64,000 nucleotides of DNA, taken from assembly GCA_029465975.1 (NCBI GenBank), contig CM055756.1, positions 3,140,601 through 3,204,600 on the forward strand, read 5' to 3'. The stretch's first letter is position 1. Each line of letters opens with the position of its first letter. Position numbers and translations under genes: made by a program. The stretch is from Dallia pectoralis. Its lineage: Eukaryota; Chordata; Actinopteri; Esociformes; Umbridae. The notes beneath the pieces were generated by a model, which ran no database searches, was not told the origin of the DNA, and saw nothing but the letters and a program-made list of their open reading frames with translations. Positions 47,301 to 56,800 of the stretch are shown here, piece after piece.

Positions 47301-50300
47301 ATAATCAAGTGTTATGGACCACAACTGAATATTTATCTGAACTTGTTTACTTGTTACAGGTTACATAATCAAGTGTTATGGACCACAACTGAATATTTAT
47401 CTGAACTTGTTTACTTGTTACAGGTTACATAATCAAGTGTTATGGACCACAACTGAATATTTATCTGAACTTGTTTACTTGTTACAGGTTACATAATCAA
47501 GTGTTATGGACCACAACTGAATATTTATCTGAACTTGTTTACTTGTTACAGGTTACATAATCAAGTGTTATGGACCACAACTGAATATTTATCTGAACTT
47601 GTTTACTTGTTACAGGTTACATAATCAAGTGTTATGGACCACAACTGAATATTTATCGTTTTGTTTCCATGCCACTCCACCATGGCTTGGGCTGTTTGTT
47701 TGGGGCTATTCTATTGCTGGGAGCAGGTTTTCCTCCAGGATTTCTCTATCATTTGCTGTTTCCAAAGGCTCTGACGCAAAGAATCCCCAAAGCTGCCACA
47801 ACCATGATTTAAGGTAGGGAGGCTATTCTCAGGATGATGCAAAGTGTTAGCCTTGCGCCAAACATAACCGTTAATGTTGAGGTCATCAGATAATAGAATC
47901 ATTTTCTATTTCGTTTCCCACATGCCTTCTGGCAAGCTATCAAAGATTTGATGTGAGTTGTTTCGTTTTTGCAACTCTCCCATGAACAGAACTTTTGTGA
48001 AGCACCCGGGCTATGGTTGTGGTATACACACTCTCTGATCTCAGTCGTTGAAGACTGTAACTCTTAACTTCCTCAAGGCTTTTGCTATGAATGTTGTAAT
48101 CGTGATGTAACAATGTGAAACATCTTATACGCACACAAGTTGAATCCATTCAACTAAGTATGTGACGTCTCTTGTGACTTCTACATTTAGTAGCACCACA
48201 GCTCAGGCAGATGTCCTAGCAGATGTGAAAACGTACGCACTAAATTGCTTTGTGTTTTATATTTGTAGTTTAATTTCAAACAACAAGTAGATTTTATTTG
48301 TCGATTTGACGTTATGGACTCTTGTTTCGACTAGTGAAAAAATCTCTTAAAAATGTGACTTAATTTCCTGTTGTAACACAATACATTCTGCAAAGGCCAC
48401 TGCAGTCAAAAAAAATATGTGGCTTTTGTTGACAAAATTAGTCGAGAAAAAAGTTCAGAGTGAAAATTGCAGATAATTTAAGGATACGTCTCTGTTTGAC
48501 AGAGGAAATGGGTATTTCACCTCCCAGTAGATTGCTATTTGACCACCATAGTCCTTCTCATGCAGCTCTGCAAAACAGAAAAATGCACAAAGCACACATT
48601 GAGCTGACATTCCCCATAGAACAACAATAATCGATAATGAAATAATATTCTAGCACACTGGGTACCATGTACATGTCAAAAGGACATCAAATCTGAAAGC
48701 ACGGACTCCAACAGCAGAGTATCCGATGTATTGAAAAGAAAATGTACTCTGCAGAACAAAGCTCGACGCCCATCGTCAGGAGCTGAAGCCAAGGATATGT
48801 TTCCAATCAAAAGCTGACCCCACCCACACACAAAAGACTCTGGGAGAGGAACATGCGTTTTACATTTTATTTCCAGGATACCCCTATCCCAAGAGTCTCC
48901 TCCTGAAAAGGACAAATGTACAGCATATAGATATCCCACAACAAAATATGACCAATCATTTAGATATGCCTTGTAAAGACAAACATGTTTCTTGCGTACT
49001 TTTTTTAGAGTGAACAGAAATCTGCATTTTCATGCTTTTGAAAAAGCATCATCAAGTTCTAATTTATTCAGTATCGGCTTGTATGAATACATGTATGTAA
49101 ACATGAATGTGCTTAATTAAACTACATGTATAGTGCAGACTAGCCAACACACGTAAAATACTACCCAAATACAACATCAATGGCTACAGCTTATAGCTAA
49201 ATACTAGTTGATAGGCAGACATGTTACCTGTTAGATACTGTGGGAAAGCAATGGAGAATGTGAAGAGTGATTAATCATTGACAATTGTAGAGTAGAATAT
49301 AATAATTAATTCCAGGTGTTAATTATATGAATGATGTTCTCACAATTATTTGTATGGTATTTATTGAGGGAAACACATCATGTGTGACATTTACTTGTCA
49401 CATCATGTGTTTTACTTTCTGTTTGTAACTATAAAACACCCTGAAGGCTTTTTTATTTGAGAGAACTTTGGAGATAACTCTGAAAAAGCTGTGGAAGCTG
49501 TCTGTGTTGCTAATAAGAGTGGCCTTCTATCTCGAATTAAAACGGGTTTCAGTATTAATTAATTTCACTACACGATTGGTTGTATTCCTAAAAAAAGGAA
49601 CATATTTAACCGTATTTACCATGTACTTTAGTTTGTTTTGCAAAGTTTGAAGTAACTAACAGTTTGGCAGCCCCTGTTAATGTGTGCAAAAGAATGATGT
49701 AAATAATATTTTTTTATTACTTGCTCTTAGTGTTTAAGTCAAGGGCTGAATCGATTAGTCAACGTTATCTAAAATGATGACAATACAATATTGTCGACAA
49801 ATATTTTTGTTGTCATCAAGTCTTTCGATCTCATACGACCTATTTTAAGTGCCTGCAAAAATGTAATTTGTTATAATGCTGTAGCTCTAAACTGTAATGA
49901 AGAAAACGTCCATTTCTAAAATATCTAAATTGTGCTAAAATGTCAATGTGCAAATGGAGCAGAACAAGTTGCGTGTGGGAAAGTTTCACTATAGTTTGAA
50001 CAAAAAAAATATGTCATCTGTAATGCGTGCAAGAACACTGTACCATGAGCATGTATCAGCTGGAACTAATATCCGGTGGATATAAAAAGTCTACACACCA
50101 ATGTTAAAATGCCATGTTTTTGTAATGTGAAAGACTAAAGCCGAGCCAGAGCCCAGACCTGAGTCCAGTTGAACATCTGTGGAGCGATCTGAAGAGGGCT
50201 GTGCACAGGAGATGTCCACACAATCTGACTTGGAGTGCTTTTGCCAAGAAGAGTTGGAAAATAATGGTCAAGATGTGCCGTACGAATACACTCCAATCCA

Positions 50301-52300
50301 AAAAGACAGAGTGTTGTAATAAAAATCAAAAGGTAATTCAAAGTCTTAGTTTAAAGGGTTTTAATTTTTTATTTTTCCCGTCAAAGATTACAAAAAGAAA
50401 TGTATTGAACTGTTTACATTAAAGGTGGAAAAAGTCTTGACAAGATTTATCTTTGTTTCATTTTTTCACATCACAAAAACCTGATATTTTAACAAGGGTG
50501 TGTAGACATTTAAAATCCACTGTATGTGTCCTGAGTTGGACATAATTGGACAAAAAGAGATTTGCCTGTTCAGTTGGCGCAACGTACAATAAAAAGTGTT
50601 TTTTCTAAAAGCTGAACTGATTTCCTTGTTTCATTTATTAATTAGAATAAGTATAACTCAATGTTTTTACAAATTGCAAAAGCTGAACAATCGTTCAAAG
50701 CCTACTGATTAATCATTGGGAAAGTAGATAATTAGCCAATTATCAAAATAATAGTCTCTTGCAGCCCTATTAGAGACCCATATATCATTTCAATTTCTTT
50801 TACATCTAAGAAAACAGGTTGTCATATTCAGCTGTCATTGCTTTCATAGATTAAAATCACATCTTAAAAGCTTCAAAGTCAGGAACTACAATCAACCACA
50901 CAAACCCAGATAACTATGAGTGAAATGGTTGACAACAATGCAGGGCCGTTGACTACTGCCCCTCTTGGTAGCGTCACTTCACTAAAACAACACATTACCC
51001 TGCAATCGATGCAACTATTAGTGAATAATGAAGATGCTTCGGTGGCCAAAGAGATATGTATTCAAAGAACCATAAAACACACAATAGAACCATTTAAATT
51101 AATAAATCATGAGCAACACCGTCTCATAAACAAACAAAAATAATAAATCTAATTGTACGGTGAACATGTTTCACCTGCAGTAAATGGCCATTTTAGTAGT
51201 TAAAGTGAGATAGAGAGATTTGAATTGAAAGCTGATCGAGAGTGAAGGAGAGTTTGTTTCCCTCCGTACCTTTGACATATCCATCCCATTGTTTCCGATA
51301 CGCCAGGTCCATGTAGACATCAGCACACTGCTCTGGGTTGCAGGCGGTAAGAACACCAAAGATTTTGTACTCATAAAGTCCTGTTTCCTGCAAACAGCAC
51401 ATGAAAAAAGTTCTTACATCTAAACGTGCACCACGCCTACGACAATAGAACCATTGTCAGTTGGAAACACTCCTTTCTGCAACCAGAAATATGCTGAGTT
51501 TGAACCAGATATTAATAATACAGAAACTTCAACTGGAACTGGCCTGTAGAGTTGAGCAGGTTTTTATCAAAAACATATTCTGTGAAAAGATGCTGCTGGA
51601 GCCTACATTCAGTTAAAACTTACTAGTACGTATCGCATTGTCTCTACTTGTTAACACACATAAAAAACTAAGTTAAATAAATGGCATCCATAATCAATAA
51701 GATAACATTGATAATATTTGACATTTAAATTAATTAAAACCCATGTGACAACATTTACAATGTTACATCTAGGATTATGTCCTACACTAATTATTTGACA
51801 ACACTTCTAATCTAAATGTGAGAGCACATATTCCAATTTATGAGAGACTAGTCAAGTGATTGTAGTTTTTCTTTTTACAGTAGGCCAACCAAGACAAGTC
51901 CCTGAGTGTATTAGACCATGGAAACCCTAGCGCACAAACACTGCACTGCAGGTTAGATTGAATTGACTCTGACTTCCGCATATTGGCTGCGTGATTTCGT
52001 TAAATACGTTTACGGCGTGTTTATAAATGTAAAACTCGACTATATGCGAATGACTGCATTATTTTTTAACACTTCAATCTCATAATGCAATTGATTCGCT
52101 ATATCTTACATGGCTAAACACCAAACAACATCTAAAAAGCCCATAATGCATCAGAACACTGTTAAATGTACCTTGTCAAACAGTCGGTATATTTTGACAC
52201 CCATGGTCTCTGTGAAGAACTCCCATCCTCCCTCCAGATTGGGTTCATCTAATTCCTTCAGTGCGTCCAGAAATTCCCCATCTGTAAAGTGCAGCGACAT
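44270..52300 (-). CDS. pctp: Phosphatidylcholine transfer protein (StARD2), six coding exons
   Basis: Coding exons (minus strand): 52300-52172, 51387-51270, 48567-48488, 45563-45392, 45234-45167, 44350-44270. Every junction has GT/AG and the phases join to one 215-residue frame (human protein about 214). The protein is a single START domain that moves phosphatidylcholine between membranes in the cytosol. It begins MSLHFTDGEFLDALKELDEP. The family segments TGLYEYKIFGVL, YRKQWDGYVKELHEK, IYWEVKYPFPLSNRDYVYVR, VNDYKQSVA, YFDNPGGNIPSWLVNWAAK and SGVPGFITDMQKAC follow. Residues R74, W97, Y110 and Y151 align with the human phosphate-binding arginine and the aromatic choline cage (R78, W101, Y114, Y155), so lipid binding should be intact. 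The C-terminus (NYSNYCQKNKK) is lysine-rich like relatives. The promoter carries two E-boxes and an ETS site. Introns hold Tc1 relics and a 64-bp array. Confidence 0.97.
45167..45234 (-). CDS. pctp: pctp coding exon 5
   Basis: 68 bp, acceptor CTTTCAG and donor GTATGT. It completes the split valine codon and encodes FMNYFDNPGG and NIPSWLVNWAAK, the conserved C-terminal START segment leading to the lid helix. Confidence 0.95.
45392..45563 (-). CDS. pctp: pctp coding exon 4
   Basis: 172 bp, acceptor ACCACAG and donor GTACTG. It encodes YVYVRERKDVDVDDRKIYVV through SDGACGTK plus the first base of a valine codon. It carries cage residues Y110 and Y151. Confidence 0.95.
46025..46536 (-). mobile_element. 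Tc1-like transposon relic (pctp intron 4)... minus strand, above exon 4
   Basis: It lies in the intron between coding exons 3 and 4. The terminus CAAAAGTTTCGGATCACTTA and GAAATGTCC is followed by minus-strand transposase pieces: ANEKKRLRWAKKHSHWTEKD, then SLNKYYPEHI-like text out of frame. It is truncated and without a complete frame. It is the same type of element as 23644-24317 but better preserved at this terminus. Confidence 0.75.
46537..46590. mobile_element. Solo Tc1-like terminal fragment (another family)
   Basis: TACAGTGCATCCGGAAAGTA then TTCACAGCGTTTCACTTTC and ACATTTTGTTATA is the terminal sequence of a different, common fish Tc1 family. It abuts the preceding relic, so one element probably landed in or beside the other. 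Its other end was not found. Confidence 0.65.
47035..47137. repeat. Short tandem repeat, about 29-bp unit, 3.5 copies
   Basis: Units of GAGCGGCACACGTACCAGCC plus GCTAACAAA repeat in the intron between pctp exons 3 and 4. GC content is high for this intron. Confidence 0.85.
47250..47657. repeat. Minisatellite, 64-bp unit, about 6 nearly identical copies
   Basis: Units start at GGTTACATAATCAAGTGTTA, 64 bp apart, and continue GGACCACAACTGAATATTTA and TCTGAACTTGTTTACTTG. Copies are identical by eye except one base in the first (TTAT for TTGT), indicating a very recent expansion or gene conversion. Intronic in pctp, between exons 3 and 4. Confidence 0.96.
48488..48567 (-). CDS. pctp: pctp coding exon 3
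   Basis: 80 bp, acceptor TTTTGCAG and donor GTATCC. It encodes (E)LHEKDYGGQIAIYWEVKYPF and PLSNRD, including cage residue W97. Phases fit exons 2 and 4 exactly. Confidence 0.95.
48568..50078. other. pctp intron between exons 2 and 3, lower part
   Basis: AT-rich intron sequence with no exon or repeat recognised, apart from the Tc1-derived element that begins at 50079. Confidence 0.5.
50079..50520 (+). mobile_element. Internally deleted Tc1-like element (pctp intron 2)
   Basis: The left end GGATATAAAAAGTCTACACAC and the right end, whose complement reads GGATTTTAAATGTCTACACA, are inverted repeats. Between them the plus strand keeps only the transposase C-terminal third (SPDLSPVEHLWSDLKRAVHR then RCPHNLTWSAFAKKSWKIMV) with stops. 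At about 440 bp against about 1.2-1.6 kb for complete elements, it is a deletion derivative. Confidence 0.85.
50521..51269. other. pctp intron 2, upper part
   Basis: No further exon or repeat was recognised. The plus-strand open frame at 50916-51143 is antisense intron sequence without family resemblance. Confidence 0.5.
51270..51387 (-). CDS. pctp: pctp coding exon 2
   Basis: 118 bp, acceptor TTTGCAG and donor GTACGG. It encodes ETGLYEYKIFGVLTACNPEQ through YRKQWDGYVK, including phosphate-contact residue R74, and ends with one base of a split glutamate codon. Confidence 0.95.
51388..52171. other. pctp intron 1
   Basis: AT-rich intron of about 780 bp between coding exons 1 and 2, with no repeat or nested gene recognised. 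Confidence 0.7.
52172..52300 (-). CDS. pctp: pctp coding exon 1
   Basis: 129 coding bp starting ATGTCGCTGCAC and ending at IYRLFDK with donor GTACAT, phase 0. It gives the 43 N-terminal residues. The ATG has A at -3 (AAACATG) and sits just below the E-box/ETS promoter cluster. Confidence 0.95.
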
Positions 52301-52400
52301 GTTTACACGCCGGACTGGAATAGTGCGTCATGTGACCCTGAGTCATGTGACCGGGGACTTCCGGGTGTGTGCTGGTGTGCGTCAGAGTGTAACTCCTTCA
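52301..52400 (-). promoter_or_regulatory. pctp proximal promoter with paired E-boxes and ETS site
   Basis: Two identical GTCATGTGAC boxes (52327-52336 and 52342-52351) lie 27-51 bp above the pctp ATG, 15 bp apart. Both contain TCATGTGA, the M-box/CLEAR-type E-box bound by MITF/TFE and USF factors. ACTTCCGGG (52357-52365) is the complement of the ETS core CCGGAAGT. No TATA box is evident, consistent with a housekeeping-type promoter. The elements are seen directly; their use is inferred. Confidence 0.6.
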
Positions 52401-53483
52401 ATCCCATTCTAAATCCCTCAACTTTAAGCTTTTCTTTTCATCCTAGGCGTTATAACACACTAAGTATTTAAAAGTAATGCATTCATGTCTTCAACATTCT
52501 GGAAGCAGATTCGTATGCCTTTAGTTTAATTTAAATGAATGCAAAAAATGTCCTTGGCTGTCCATAAAGTATTGGCACATATTTCAGGGTGAACCTTTCT
52601 AGATATAACCCTTGTGATAGAACCCTCTGTGGAAAGTGTTGGACATGGAACTCCATTATGTTGGACCTCAATTCGTTCTATTGGCTGGATTTTTGTAGAG
52701 TAGCCTAAATTATGGTGAATTATGTTAAATTATCCAATTGTGTTAAGCATGGAAACAACATAACATTACCCATTTGCATACATTTAGCACACACAAAGTC
52801 ATCGTGTTGAATGCTTTTTTTTCAAAAACTATTATTAATATTTTAGCAATTTTATTGTTATGAACTGCAAAATACTAATGACATCCACTCATACTGCCAG
52901 CACACACTCTCTGTAATGTGCACATTTAAAGCTCTCTCATTTGCTCCCCATGTAGCTAATCTTGCACGTCTGCGCGTGTAGTTTAACCCATTCAAGTGTC
53001 ATTTAACCCATAGAAGTGTAATTTAACCCATAGAAGTGTCGTTTTACTAGTATAATTTAACCTATACAAGTGTCATTTTACTAGTATAATGTAATCCATA
53101 TTCGGTCAGGACATGAAGGTGTGTGCATAGATATTTGTTAAGAAAATACTACTCAGACATGCATTGTCTTCAAAAGTATAGAATGCGAGTGTTCAATCGT
53201 CACACTAGATTACCAAAAATGCATAAAAAGGTCAGTATGCCGCTTTTGATCATAGTGTGGGATATAATGCTGACCGACAGGGTTGCCTTGCCCCGTGGCA
53301 GTGTAGCAACTTGTTGTGCTAGGTTTGGCACAGCCCAGTTCTTGAAGGCTTAAAGGAGCATGCCCACTGCGGGCTCGCTACAGCTACAAAAAGACAAGCT
53401 CCCATTCATTTTCAATGAATGACGTAGCCTCAAAATCTCCCAGGAAATAGCGACATTTGGAGAGTTGACATATGTTCAACTTT
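52401..53483. other. Divergent pctp-tmem100 intergenic region, pctp-proximal part
   Basis: AT-rich unique DNA with one short degenerate array of a 20-bp unit at 52981-53092 (ATTTAACCCATAGAAGTGTA type). No exon recognised. Confidence 0.5.
52981..53092. repeat. Degenerate short tandem repeat, about 20-bp unit
   Basis: About five copies of ATTTAACCCATAGAAGTGT. The later copies alternate with TTTACTAGTATA. Confidence 0.7.
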
Positions 53484-53888
53484 AGAGTAGGCAGAGCAGG
53501 TACAGTAGGTAAAGCAGGCAGAGTAGGTAGAGCAGGCAGAGTAGACAGAGTAGGTAAAGCAGGCAGAGTAGGTAAAGCAGGCAGAGTAGGTAGAAGCAGG
53601 CAGAGTAGGTAGAGCAGGCACAGCAGGTAGAGTAGGTAGAGTAGGCAGAGCAGGTAGAGTAGGCAGAGTAGGTAGAATAGGCAGAGCAGGTAGAGTAGGC
53701 AGAGTAGGTAGAGTAGGCACAGCAGGTAGAGTAGGCAGAGTAGGTAAAGCAGGCAGAGTAGGTAGAGCAGGCACAGCAGGTAGAGTAGGTAGAGTAGGCA
53801 GAGCAGGTAGAGTAGGCAGAGTAGGTAGAGTAGGCAGAGCAGGTAGAGTAGGCAGAGCAGGTAGGCAGAGTAGGTAGAGTAGGCTGAG
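53484..53888. repeat. Microsatellite-like array, 9-bp unit, about 45 copies
   Basis: Alternation of AGAGTAGGT, AGAGCAGGC and AGAGTAGGC words, all 9 bp, with few indels. On the minus strand it reads as an LPTLPA-type peptide repeat, which is a by-product of the period. Confidence 0.95.
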
Positions 53889-54395
53889 CAACAGCCAGTC
53901 AGCCAGTAGCAGCCAACCCACCACCAGGCAGTCAGCCTTCACCACCAGCCAATCAGCAATCACCACCAGCCAGTCAGCCCTTACCACCAGCCAGTCAGCC
54001 CTTACCACCAGCCAGTCAGCCCTTACCACCAGCCAGTCAGCCCTTACCACCAGCCAGTCAGCCCTTACCACCAGCCAGTCAGCCCTTACCACCAGCCAGT
54101 CAGCCCTTACCACCAGCCAGTCAGCCCTTACCACCAGCCAGTCAGCCCTTACCACCAGCCAGTCAGCCCTCACCACCAGCCAGTCAGCCCTTACCACCAG
54201 CCAATCAGCAATCACCACCAGCCAGTCAGCCCTTACCACCAGCCAGTCAGCCCTTACCACCAGCCAGTCAGCCCTTACCACCAGCCAGTCAGCCCTTACC
54301 ACCAGCCAGTCAGCCCTTACCACCAGCCAGTCAGCCCTTACCACCAGCCAGTCAGCCCTTACCACCAGCCAGTCAGCCCTCACCACCAGCCAGGC
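53889..54395. repeat. Minisatellite, 21-bp unit, about 24 copies
   Basis: Units of AGCCAGTCAGCCCTTACCACC repeat every 21 bp with occasional variants (AATCAGCAATCACC). It abuts the 9-bp array with no spacer. A minus-strand frame of 318 codons runs through both arrays because both periods are divisible by three; I do not consider it a gene. Confidence 0.96.
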
Positions 54396-54925
54396 AAAAA
54401 GATGAAAAGCAGTTAGAGGTGTGTCTCAGAATCTGTCCTTTGAACAGAATGTGGTACAGGTCCTAAGGTCAAACTGTGCTGCCCCTGTTCCAGAAGACAG
54501 TGATGAGATGTCCAGAGGAGCCTCCTACCCCCTGCAATCCCTCACCCACTTGAGGAAGGAGGGTGTAACTCAAAGTATTTCACATTTGTTTTGATGAAAA
54601 GTGCTGCCAGGCAGCTGAGGAGTTGTTTTTTATTTGAAATATGTGTTTTAATTCATTTATTATAATATATTGGTTAATCTTTTATTTGTTCAGCATTTTG
54701 TAACAAAATATTATTTAATGATAACCTGAATAAGTAAGCATTGGACAGTCTATGTTATATTGAATTTTTGTTTTTGATTGAAATTAAATACAAAGCTGCA
54801 AAGTTTATGTTTGTATTTATTCAGTTGGTTTACGACCACAGCACCCAAAAAATCATATTGTTTATTTATCACGCAATGAAGTTGGCTTTATAGTTTATAT
54901 ACTTTGCTGTTTGTTTTTATATATT
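54396..54925. other. Intergenic DNA
   Basis: AT-rich spacer without a gene between the arrays and a tRNA-like repeat pair. Confidence 0.5.
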
Positions 54926-55165
54926 GTAGCGTCCGGCGGGGGGGAATTGTTCCGGCGACCTTCGGCTCCGCAGCTGCAGCTCATTTGGAGGGTCGTGTAG
55001 ACCCCTACCAGGGTCTCTACACAACCCCCACCAAACACGAGAGCGTGTCCTCACACTTCACTGATCCAAAGTCCCCCACAGATACACACCTCTCCAATCC
55101 CACTACTGACGCAACGTAGCGTCCGGGGGGAGTTGAACCGACGACCTTCGGCTCTCCAGCCGAGT
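54926..55165 (-). repeat. Pair of tRNA-like (SINE-type) direct repeats
   Basis: GTAGCGTCCGG opens two similar segments (54926-54977 and 55116-55165) that both continue to GACCTTCGGCTC. On the minus strand the second contains GGTTCAACTCC, a match to the RNA polymerase III B box, and a GGCT-GGAG-AGCC stem-loop placed like an anticodon arm. A complete cloverleaf is not present, so this is more likely a tRNA-derived repeat than a tRNA gene. Confidence 0.4.
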
Positions 55166-55749
55166 AGTGACAGTACCAGAGTTGGTCCAATATCTAAATA
55201 ACTTTAGAAACTTGGAAAAATCATTAACAAATTCTAATGTAATTCATCAGATCTATGGCCACATTTTACGTAGAGTTAATGTGGGCATATTAAATTAAAT
55301 ATCATACCTTCCTGGTATTCCCTATTCCAATTTCTTTTACCTTTTTCTTTTCTTTTTATTTGAATTCCTGTTATTGACCCGACACAGAAATGCATATAAA
55401 ACATGAAAATATTGACATCACCCAAAAGTAATATTGTTATTGGGTAATTCATTTAACATCAATCCCTAAATAAGGTGAAGAAGAAAATGCTACAGGCCTA
55501 GATCCACCCTTATCTTCTTCTCCTTTGGTCATTATATTTACACTGGTTTCCCAGACTAGTAAAAACGCATAGAAACCCCCCTGGAGAAGTAGTTTTGAGT
55601 CCAGAATAACAGGCACCGTGCGTTTGGATCCCCCCAGCGACACATATAGAGACGTGCCTGGATAGGAGATTAAAACAGCCTCTACACGAGAGGAAACGCA
55701 CAAGAGACATCCGATGAATGGGAATCAGTTGTTACAACACGGATCCTAT
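55166..55749. other. Intergenic DNA upstream of tmem100
   Basis: No exon recognised. Minus-strand open frames at 55449-55710 show no family resemblance. The upper part may contain tmem100 promoter sequence. Confidence 0.45.
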
Positions 55750-55968
55750 AAGGCGAGCTGAGATCCGCAGAGCAGAGAAGACAGTAAAACTGTTTGGAAA
55801 CTGAACATATCTGGTTGATGCATAAAGAGGAAGAGGGTCCTTTGTGCGCGTCCAACTTTATAAGACTATACGGATCTGCAATATATTAGAAATAAACGCA
55901 TATGTGTGTGTTATAATCTAAGGAAAAACATTAGACTGTATATGGGGATGGAAAATGCGTGTGCGGTG
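55750..55968 (+). other. Possible noncoding first exon of tmem100
   Basis: The stretch ends at GCGTGTGCG followed by GTGAGTTAC, a strong-looking splice donor. The likely partner is the acceptor TTTCTTCACAG just above 56716, which would give a 5-prime UTR exon followed by a coding exon, the layout of mammalian TMEM100. No direct evidence of transcription; the 5-prime boundary is a guess. Confidence 0.35.
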
Positions 55969-56715
55969 AGTTACCTCTTATTCAGACACTGAAACCAACT
56001 GCACATGATTAAGTTATGTTACACCATATTCACTGTTGGCTTTTAGTTCAGACGCAGAACCCATTAAGCAACACTCATTATATTATACGTTTTTGCCCAT
56101 GTAACCTATTTCAGAGCTTATAGACTCCAGTTTTTATTCCATGATTAACTAGACTGAATTAAATTACATGTAAAACATACACGTATCAACAGAATGAATC
56201 GGCATATAATTAAACAGGTTTATTTAATAGTTACACATTTATTGAGGTTATTAATTAGTGCGATTTTTTATATTGAATAATGCTGCGCCACAAACATATT
56301 GACTTTAATTTACAGGGTTTGTATGCAAAGTTTGTAAGTGACTGCTTGTGGAACGACTAATTCTTGTGATGCAGTCTGCATTTAATTGGACAGTTTATAA
56401 TGCTGTCTAATGGGAATGTGACAGCTCCTACAAGGTTGTGTTCTTCTATTCAGCCAGTTTCTGATTTTGTTGGCCTGCATGACGGCTGTTATGGTGCAAG
56501 AAGATTGCTTGGAGTTCCAGATAAAGTGCAAATTAATGCTTACTGTATGCCTTGAGCTGTGGCCAATCTTTAAGACAATCTTTTTACCATTTCACAAACC
56601 TGTTTGTTCAGGTTTATTTTGTTATTGTCAGTAAGGTTACTATTGAGCACAACATGAGTATTTATTCATTTTGACATTCCTTTCAGTATAAAATAAAGGC
56701 CATATTTCTTCACAG
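55969..56715. other. Likely tmem100 5-prime intron
   Basis: AT-rich sequence between the candidate donor and the acceptor before the coding exon. No other feature was seen. Confidence 0.35.
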
Positions 56716-56800
56716 ATTGGGGCACGCTGACAGAACAACCATAGGATACAAAAAGTGAGGGAAGACCCATTGCTGACTGAAGTAAGGAGCCGTCTCTGCC

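Noticed and set aside
53430..54386. Minus-strand 318-codon leucine/proline and valine/tryptophan repeat frame
   Set aside because: It runs across two unrelated tandem arrays whose periods (9 and 21 bp) are multiples of three.
54926..55165. Functional tRNA gene
   Set aside because: A B box and one stem-loop are visible, but no complete acceptor stem or D arm could be placed.
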